A DNA stretch of 9,372 nucleotides from Clostridiaceae bacterium (GTDB lineage Bacteria > Bacillota_A > Clostridia > Acetivibrionales > Acetivibrionaceae), in assembly GCA_012513545.1 (NCBI GenBank), contig JAAZCB010000077.1:1-9372 (forward strand), read 5' to 3'. Positions 5,200 through 9,372 of this stretch are shown here, piece after piece. The notes beneath the pieces are model-generated. The model was not told where the DNA came from. It saw only the letters and a program-made list of their open reading frames with translations, and did not search any database. The position numbers and the translations under genes were made by a program. Position 1 is the first letter of the stretch, and each line of letters begins with the position of its first letter.

Positions 5200-6588
5200 A
5201 TGAAAAGAGTTGCTTGTTATGTTAGGGTTAGTACCGATAACCAAATAGAAAACTATAGTATAGAAGAACAAACAGAGCGTCTAAAAGCATATTGCAAAGC
5301 AAAAGACTGGCATGTTTATAAATTCTATACCGATGCCGGATATTCCGGTGGAAATACAAACCGACCAGCTTTAAAGCAAGTGTTGAATGACATTGACCAG
5401 AAATTTATTGACATGGTTGTCGTTTATAAACTTGACCGATTAAGCAGATCTCAAAAAGATACACTAACCTTAATTGAAGATGAATTTCTAAAAAAAAATA
5501 TAGACTTCGTTTCTATGAGCGAAAATTTCGATACCTCTACCCCATTTGGCCGTGCAATGATTGGGATTTTGTCCGTATTTGCACAACTGGAAAAAGACCA
5601 AATCACAGAAAGGTTTACTATGGGAAGAATCGGCCGTGCAAAAAACGGTTATTATCATGGAGGCCCAACACCACCAACAGGGTACAATTACGTTGATGGT
5701 AATCTGGTTGTAAATGAGTATGAGGCCATGCAAGTAAGAGAGGTATTTGAAAGATTTCTAAAAGGTCAAAGCATTAATTCTATAAGAGCCTATATGAGTG
5801 AGCATTATACAAATAAGTACGGCAATTGGAAAAGCCATACCCTTGTTTTAAATATTCTTAGAAACTCTACCTATATTGGAAAAGTAAAATTTAAAGGCGT
5901 TGAATATAATGGAAACCACAAACCGATTATTTCAGAAGAAACCTTTTTTTCAGCTCAGAGGCTCCTCAATAGCTCTGATAGAGAAAACTCAAAAACTACG
6001 CCTCAAAAAAATCCTTTTAGATCGAATAATCTGCTTACTGGTCTTCTGATTTGTGGTATGTGCGGTGCAGGTTTTTGTGGTAATCATGGTTTTTATACAT
6101 GCTATTCTCGTGGAAAAACAGACAAGAGAAAAATCAAAGATCCCAATTGCAAAAATAAAAAATGGTCAATAAAGGAACTTGATAAATTGGTACGGGATGA
6201 AATCTTAAACTTTGATTTCGATAAAACCTTTTTCATAAAAGAGGAAGATAAGGAACCTTTACCCGACCCTGATGCAATCAATCAACGCATTAGTGAAATT
6301 GACAGACAAATCAATAGAATTTTAGACCTATATCAAGTCGGAAATCTTACAATAGATCAGATTTCCGAAAGAATAGATAACCTCAAAAAAGAACGGGATA
6401 CACTTTCGAGGACTCCCGATGATACAAAAACTAAGGTTAGTATTGAAGAGGTCAGAGATATGTTTTCACATTCAAAATATGTATTTACAAAAGGAACACT
6501 TGATGAACAACGACTTCTTGTCAGATCTCTTATTGATTACATTTCTATAAATGACGACGTATTAGACTTCCAATGGAGCTTCTTATAG
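5200..6588 (+). CDS. Large serine recombinase (site-specific integrase/transposase)
   Basis: The 462-residue protein catalyses integration and excision by serine-mediated double-strand exchange. The resolvase domain (about 1-150) has the catalytic serine S11 in YVRVSTDNQ, plus YSGGNTNRPAL, VVYKLDRLSRSQKDT and FGRAMIGILSVFAQLEKDQI. Next come the recombinase domain (about 155-255; PTPPTGYNY), a zinc ribbon (C285-x2-C288 with C301 and C317) and a coiled-coil region (about 365-405; ISEIDRQINRI, ISERIDNLKKERD) of the kind that controls directionality. The start at ATG 5200 is preferred over the in-frame ATG 5185 because AGGAG (5189-5193) lies 6 nt upstream of 5200 and would be coding from 5185. 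It is somewhat shorter than the typical TndX/TnpX proteins. It is the last gene before the element-feoB junction, the usual place for such an enzyme next to its attachment site. Confidence 0.95.
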   Translation: MKRVACYVRVSTDNQIENYSIEEQTERLKAYCKAKDWHVYKFYTDAGYSGGNTNRPALKQVLNDIDQKFIDMVVVYKLDRLSRSQKDTLTLIEDEFLKKNIDFVSMSENFDTSTPFGRAMIGILSVFAQLEKDQITERFTMGRIGRAKNGYYHGGPTPPTGYNYVDGNLVVNEYEAMQVREVFERFLKGQSINSIRAYMSEHYTNKYGNWKSHTLVLNILRNSTYIGKVKFKGVEYNGNHKPIISEETFFSAQRLLNSSDRENSKTTPQKNPFRSNNLLTGLLICGMCGAGFCGNHGFYTCYSRGKTDKRKIKDPNCKNKKWSIKELDKLVRDEILNFDFDKTFFIKEEDKEPLPDPDAINQRISEIDRQINRILDLYQVGNLTIDQISERIDNLKKERDTLSRTPDDTKTKVSIEEVRDMFSHSKYVFTKGTLDEQRLLVRSLIDYISINDDVLDFQWSFL

Positions 6589-6597
6589 CGTCGTTTT
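6554..6597 (+). terminator. Imperfect long hairpin with T-tract at the recombinase 3' end
   Basis: ACGACG (6554-6559) pairs with CGTCGT (6589-6594). Inside, TAT/ATA, AGA/TCT and TTCC/GGAG continue the stem around an AAT loop, giving about 16 pairs with small bulges. TTT follows, so it can serve as an intrinsic terminator overlapping the last codons and stop of the recombinase. Serine recombinase attachment sites are also imperfect palindromes near this position, so it could alternatively be part of the element end. Confidence 0.5.
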
Positions 6598-6615
6598 AGT
6601 CTTTACATTTTCAGT
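6595..6615. other. Inferred right attachment junction between element and feoB
   Basis: The recombinase stop is at 6586-6588. Upstream of 6613 the frame encodes R-R-F-S-L-Y-I-F, which does not look like FeoB, and from S-L-T-M-C-M-G-F-G-C onward it is typical FeoB. The crossover must therefore fall about here. The core dinucleotide cannot be fixed without the left end. The element would have entered a highly conserved coding stretch, as serine recombinases often do. Confidence 0.5.
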
Positions 6616-7473
6616 TTGACCATGTGCATGGGCTTCGGCTGTAATGCAGCAGGTGTTGTCGGCTGCAGGATTATTGACTCCCCCAGGGAAAGGCTTATTG
6701 CAACAATCACAAACAATTTTGTGCCCTGCAATGGACGTTTTCCTACTCTTATTGCCATTATCACCATGTTTTTTGCCGGCTTTGCCAAAGGGCCATTACA
6801 ATCAATATTATCGACTCTGCTGCTGACTGGAGTTATTGTTCTTGGTGTCATAATGACATTGATAATCTCAAAAATCCTTTCGAAGACAATACTAAAAGGG
6901 CTTCCATCTTCCTTTACCCTTGAACTGCCTCCATACCGGAAGCCTCAGATAGGCAAAGTGATCGTCAGGTCAATATTTGACAGGACCCTGTTTGTATTGG
7001 GTCGCGCCGTCCTGGTAGCAGCTCCTTCAGGGATGGTTATATGGATTATGGCAAACCTCCAGGTAGGCGACTTGAGTCTTCTGACCTATTGTGCAAACTT
7101 TCTTGACCCGTTTGCAAATATGCTTGGTTTGGATGGTTACATTCTAATGGCTTTCATTTTAGGTTTTCCGGCAAATGAAATTGTTGTTCCCATAATTATC
7201 ATGAGTTATATGGCTACCGGAAGTCTCCATGAGCTTAATAGTCTTAGTGAGCTGAGATCTCTTCTTATATCAAACGGATGGACCTGGCTTACCGCAGTTT
7301 GTGTCATGCTTTTTTCACTTATGCACTGGCCTTGTGCAACCACATGCCTGACAATAAAAAAGGAAACACAAAGCTGGAAATGGACACTGGTTTCATATCT
7401 GATACCAACAATTACGGGAATTATCATATGTTTCATTGTTGCAAATTCCGCAAGGCTCCTAGGTCTGGTATAA
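6616..7473 (+). pseudogene. feoB: feoB, C-terminal half only, disrupted by the element
   Basis: About 285 residues of the ferrous-iron permease FeoB remain. They include the first gate motif (MCMGFGCNAAGVVGCRIIDS), the conserved SFTLELPPYRKP segment, the second gate region (LGFPANEIVVPIIIMSYM) and the C-terminal membrane helices with MHWPCATTCLTIKKE and SWKWTLVSYLIP. The N-terminal GTPase domain and first helices are missing, so the fragment cannot support normal GTP-dependent iron uptake. A full FeoB is usually about 600-800 residues. TTG 6616 and ATG 6622 or 6628 have no Shine-Dalgarno sequence in front, and the recombinase stop plus hairpin lie upstream, so expression is doubtful. The reading frame is otherwise intact, which suggests a recent or reversible insertion. 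The missing 5' half should be found beyond the left end of the element. Confidence 0.85.
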
Positions 7474-7665
7474 AGGCATGCATTCAGCTGCTTTCGGCTC
7501 AACTATTAGAATGACATTTAAAACCTCATAAGCATATGGTTTCTTCTTACTAAGCCTTGAGCAGCCTTAGCACCTTAAGCAGTGTATTACTTAACAGACC
7601 GTCACTTCCAACCGCATCATATTTTGATTATGATATTCATTATCATTACAAAGATAAAATTTTAC
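7474..7665. other. Intergenic region between two convergent iron-transport units
   Basis: No coding frame stands out in these 192 bp. No T-tailed hairpin was seen for either flanking unit. Three tandem, imperfect 9-10-bp units (GCCTTGAGCA, GCCTTAGCA, CCTTAAGCA) lie at 7554-7581, and a Fur-box match lies at 7626-7644. Confidence 0.6.
7626..7644. promoter_or_regulatory. Fur-box match in an unusual position
   Basis: GATTATGATATTCATTATC matches the classical 19-bp Fur box GATAATGATAATCATTATC in 17 of 19 positions. It sits between the 3' ends of two convergent units, where neither unit should need an operator. No convincing promoter was seen on either strand overlapping it. It may serve an unseen small or antisense RNA, or be left over from a rearranged feo promoter. 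Confidence 0.6.
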
Positions 7666-7809
7666 CTACTTTGACTTTTTACTGCAGTGTTCCAAGCTGC
7701 AGCCATCACAATTACACCCGCTTTTCCCTTCTTTGAGTCTGATAAGTGACCTGGCTACAATAAGAATTGTTACAAGTATTATAACTCCGCCGATAATCCA
7801 ATTAATCAT
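7666..7809 (-). CDS. FeoB-associated Cys-rich membrane protein
   Basis: This 47-residue protein starts at ATG (complement of 7807-7809) with AAGGGA on the minus strand at 7814-7819. It has one N-terminal membrane helix (about residues 4-20, INWIIGGVIILVTILIVA), a basic RSLIRLKEGK linker, and a Cys-rich tail with C32, C34, C37 and C42 (GCNCDGCSLEHC). This is the pattern of the small FeoB-associated family often encoded at the end of feo operons; its role in iron transport is not settled, but the cysteines could bind metal. It lies 17 bp downstream of the fur-family gene and is the last gene of the minus-strand feoB-fur unit. Confidence 0.9.
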   Translation of the reverse strand: MINWIIGGVIILVTILIVARSLIRLKEGKSGCNCDGCSLEHCSKKSK

Positions 7810-7826
7810 ATTATCCCTTCTTTCTT

Positions 7827-8276
7827 TTACTCCTTTTGTTTATGGGAACACTTTTTGCAAATACCATAAAGCTTTACACTATGGTTGCTAACCTTAAATC
7901 CATTTTCTTTGAGCACCTGCTTTTCTAAAGAATCCAGCAGATCCTCCTGTATATCTATAACATCTCCGCAGCACTCGCATATAAGGTGGTGGTGGTCATG
8001 CTTTTCCTCCGGGTCTGAAATCTGGTACCGGATGCAACCGTCGTCGAGGTGTATCCTTGTTATAAATTTAAGCTTCTCCAATAAGGATAATGTCCTGTAA
8101 ACGGTTGCTATACCGACACCGGACTCCTTTTCAGAGAGCAGCCTGTGAATCTCTTCTGCATTAAGGTGCCTGCTGCTGTTTTCGGCAAGTAGCCTTAGTA
8201 CGGCCAGTCTTTGTCCCGTCAGTTTATAACTGTTGTTTTTTAAGTGTTCCTTTAAATCAGAAATTTGTTTAACCAT
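7827..8276 (-). CDS. Fur-family metal-dependent transcriptional regulator
   Basis: The 149-residue protein has a winged helix (LTGQRLAVLRLL at about 19-30, recognition helix GIATVYRTLSLLEKL at 55-69) and a metal-binding dimerisation domain with HDHHHLIC (93-100), a C100-x2-C103 pair and a C140-x2-C143 pair, the structural zinc site of Fur, PerR and Zur proteins. It is full length for the family. ATG at 8276 has AAAAGG at 8286-8291, 9 nt upstream. Its place directly after feoB and before a FeoB-associated gene argues for iron sensing (Fur), although PerR or Zur cannot be excluded from the motifs alone. It would repress iron uptake genes when iron is plentiful and could bind the Fur-box match at 7626-7644. 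Confidence 0.93.
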   Translation of the reverse strand: MVKQISDLKEHLKNNSYKLTGQRLAVLRLLAENSSRHLNAEEIHRLLSEKESGVGIATVYRTLSLLEKLKFITRIHLDDGCIRYQISDPEEKHDHHHLICECCGDVIDIQEDLLDSLEKQVLKENGFKVSNHSVKLYGICKKCSHKQKE

Positions 8277-8302
8277 TTAAACCAACCTTTTCATGATATT
8301 TA

Positions 8303-9372
8303 TTAATGCCCTAACAGGGTTCCAACCTGAAATATCAGAAAAGCAACTATCCAGGCAACACCCGTCTGGTAACCTACAGCAAACAAGGTCCATCTCCAGG
8401 AATTCATTTCCCTTTTTATTGCACCAAAAGCAGCAATACATGGCATGTAAAGAAGTGTAAAAGCCATGAAAGAATAGGCTCTCAAAGGTGTAAATACAGT
8501 CTGAAGTGCTGTTGCCAGCTCCACAGAGTCCTCCCCTGCTTCACCCACACCATATAGGATTCCCATTGTAGACACTACCACTTCCTTTGCAACTACCCCT
8601 GTAAGTATAGCAACTGAAGATTCCCAATCACCGAAGCCAAGGGGAGCAAACAAAGGCGAAATCAAGGTTCCTATAACCCCAAATATACTTTCCTCAGGAT
8701 TTTCCACCATCTGCAACGATAAACTGAAATTCTGGCAAAACCATATTATTACCGAGGCTGCAAATATAACCGTACCGGCTTTCCTTATAAAGCCCTTTCC
8801 CCTGTCCCACATGTGGATAATAAGCCCTTTTAATGTAGGTAACCTGTATGGAGGAAGTTCCATCACAAATGGAGCAGCTTCACCCTTTAAAACTGTCTTC
8901 TTTAATATTATACCCGATAATACAGCAACTGCAATACCCAGTAAATATACAGAGAAAATGACCAGACTCTGGTTCTGTGCAAAAAAGGCTGCTGAAAACA
9001 ATGCGTAAATAGGTAATCTGGCTCCACAGGACATAAAGGGTGTGAGAATAATTGTGAGTTTTCTGTCCTTTTCATTTTCAAGTGTCCTTGCCGCCATAAC
9101 CCCAGGCACACTACAGCCAAATCCCATAATCATTGGTATGAAGGATTTTCCTGTAAGGCCCAGCTTTCTGAGCAGCCGGTCCATAACAAATGCTGCCCTG
9201 GCCATATAACCACTGTCTTCCAATATTGAAAGAAACAAAAACAGTATCATTATTTGGGGTACAAAAACAAGTATGCTGCCCACACCTGCCAGTATACCTT
9301 CAACCACCAACGCGATAAGCCAAGTTGCGGCTCCGCCTGCTTCCAGCCATCCTGTTACAGCGTCTGCAGCTG
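8303..9372 (-). CDS. feoB: FeoB ferrous-iron transporter, C-terminal part (5' end outside window)
   Basis: The frame is open from the window edge to TAA at 8303-8305, giving the last 355 residues or so. The TTG at 9310 is internal, because FeoB-like sequence ([19 protein letters not shown]) continues upstream to 9370. Visible are the membrane core with the first gate ([20 protein letters not shown]), the [15 protein letters not shown] segment, the second gate ([21 protein letters not shown]) and the C-terminal helices with [18 protein letters not shown]. FeoB imports Fe2+ across the cytoplasmic membrane using its N-terminal GTPase domain, which is not in view. This copy is clearly different from the disrupted one at 6616-7473 (GFGCSVPGV against GFGCNAAGV), so the genome has two types of FeoB. 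It is followed after 21 bp by the fur-family gene, probably in one operon. It may cover iron uptake while the other copy is interrupted. Confidence 0.95.
   Translation of the reverse strand, partial: AADAVTGWLEAGGAATWLIALVVEGILAGVGSILVFVPQIMILFLFLSILEDSGYMARAAFVMDRLLRKLGLTGKSFIPMIMGFGCSVPGVMAARTLENEKDRKLTIILTPFMSCGARLPIYALFSAAFFAQNQSLVIFSVYLLGIAVAVLSGIILKKTVLKGEAAPFVMELPPYRLPTLKGLIIHMWDRGKGFIRKAGTVIFAASVIIWFCQNFSLSLQMVENPEESIFGVIGTLISPLFAPLGFGDWESSVAILTGVVAKEVVVSTMGILYGVGEAGEDSVELATALQTVFTPLRAYSFMAFTLLYMPCIAAFGAIKREMNSWRWTLFAVGYQTGVAWIVAFLIFQVGTLLGH

Larger units (their letters stand above)
1..6612 (+). mobile_element. Right-hand part of a large-serine-recombinase element inserted in feoB (left end outside window)
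   Basis: The AT-rich block carries an excisionase-like gene, a small element-type gene and a large serine recombinase as its last gene. Immediately after the recombinase stop codon the sequence becomes richer in G+C and encodes the C-terminal half of FeoB with no N-terminal half in view. This is the layout of an integrated serine-recombinase element whose recombinase lies at one end. The exact right boundary is placed between 6595 and 6615 because recognisable FeoB sequence starts around 6613-6616. The left boundary cannot be seen, so whether the DUF4261-like gene and the sensory operon are cargo is inferred from matching base composition, absence of the feoB 5' half, and shared palindromic sites. 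No conjugation genes are visible, so the element could be a small transposon or the end of a larger one. Confidence 0.6.

Noticed and set aside
7206..7514. Open frames on both strands over the end of the feoB fragment
   Set aside because: They are out of frame with clear FeoB membrane sequence and have atypical composition.
7554..7581. Three tandem CCTT-AGCA-like units as a possible repeat array
   Set aside because: The units are only 9-10 bp, imperfect and just three in number, with no spacers; not CRISPR and not clearly functional.
7655..7667. TAAAATTTTA palindrome near the Fur box as another copy of the element operator
   Set aside because: It lacks the GTAAAT-N3-ATTTAC spacing and lies in the host DNA; AT-rich palindromes of this kind are common by chance.

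Overview
The window looks like a low-GC Gram-positive, Clostridia-type genome. The evidence is strong AGGAG-type ribosome binding sites, AT-rich codon use, clostridial-style FeoB proteins, a Fur-family regulator and a FeoB-associated Cys-rich membrane protein. Two kinds of DNA meet near position 6600. Positions 1 to about 6600 are very AT-rich. The rest has clearly higher G+C and holds ferrous-iron transport genes. The left part reads as the right-hand portion of a mobile element that uses a large serine recombinase. Its right end sits inside a feoB gene, of which only the C-terminal half (6616-7473) is visible. The left end of the element and the 5' half of that feoB must lie outside the window.

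Layout. 1-360 is the end of a DUF4261-like protein. 534-4181 is a tight three-gene operon: a divergent inositol-monophosphatase-superfamily protein, a soluble FIST-domain histidine kinase, and a response regulator whose output domain is a Cro/CI-type (XRE) helix-turn-helix. A clear intrinsic terminator follows. A consensus promoter at 4252-4280 then appears to drive a leader of about 430 nt, rich in hairpins and richer in G+C than its surroundings. After it come an excisionase-like HTH protein (4720-4893), an unknown 52-residue protein (4965-5123) and the large serine recombinase (5200-6588). Beyond the junction, on the minus strand, are a second feoB (its 5' part is off the window), a fur-family gene and a 47-residue FeoB-associated protein. 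These converge on the disrupted feoB. A good Fur-box match lies oddly between the two 3' ends.

The most interesting signal is a repeated palindrome, GTAAAT-N3-ATTTAC. One perfect copy lies in the spacer between the -35 and -10 boxes of the excisionase/recombinase promoter (4259-4273). A second lies over the stop codon of the XRE response regulator (4178-4192). A third lies inside the phosphatase gene (1026-1040). A degenerate copy sits at the expected transcription start of the sensory operon (501-515). The simplest model is that the phospho-responsive XRE regulator binds these sites, controls its own operon and gates the recombination module. A small-ligand signal sensed by the FIST kinase would then control excision of the element, and with it restoration of feoB. 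This is inferred from sequence layout only.
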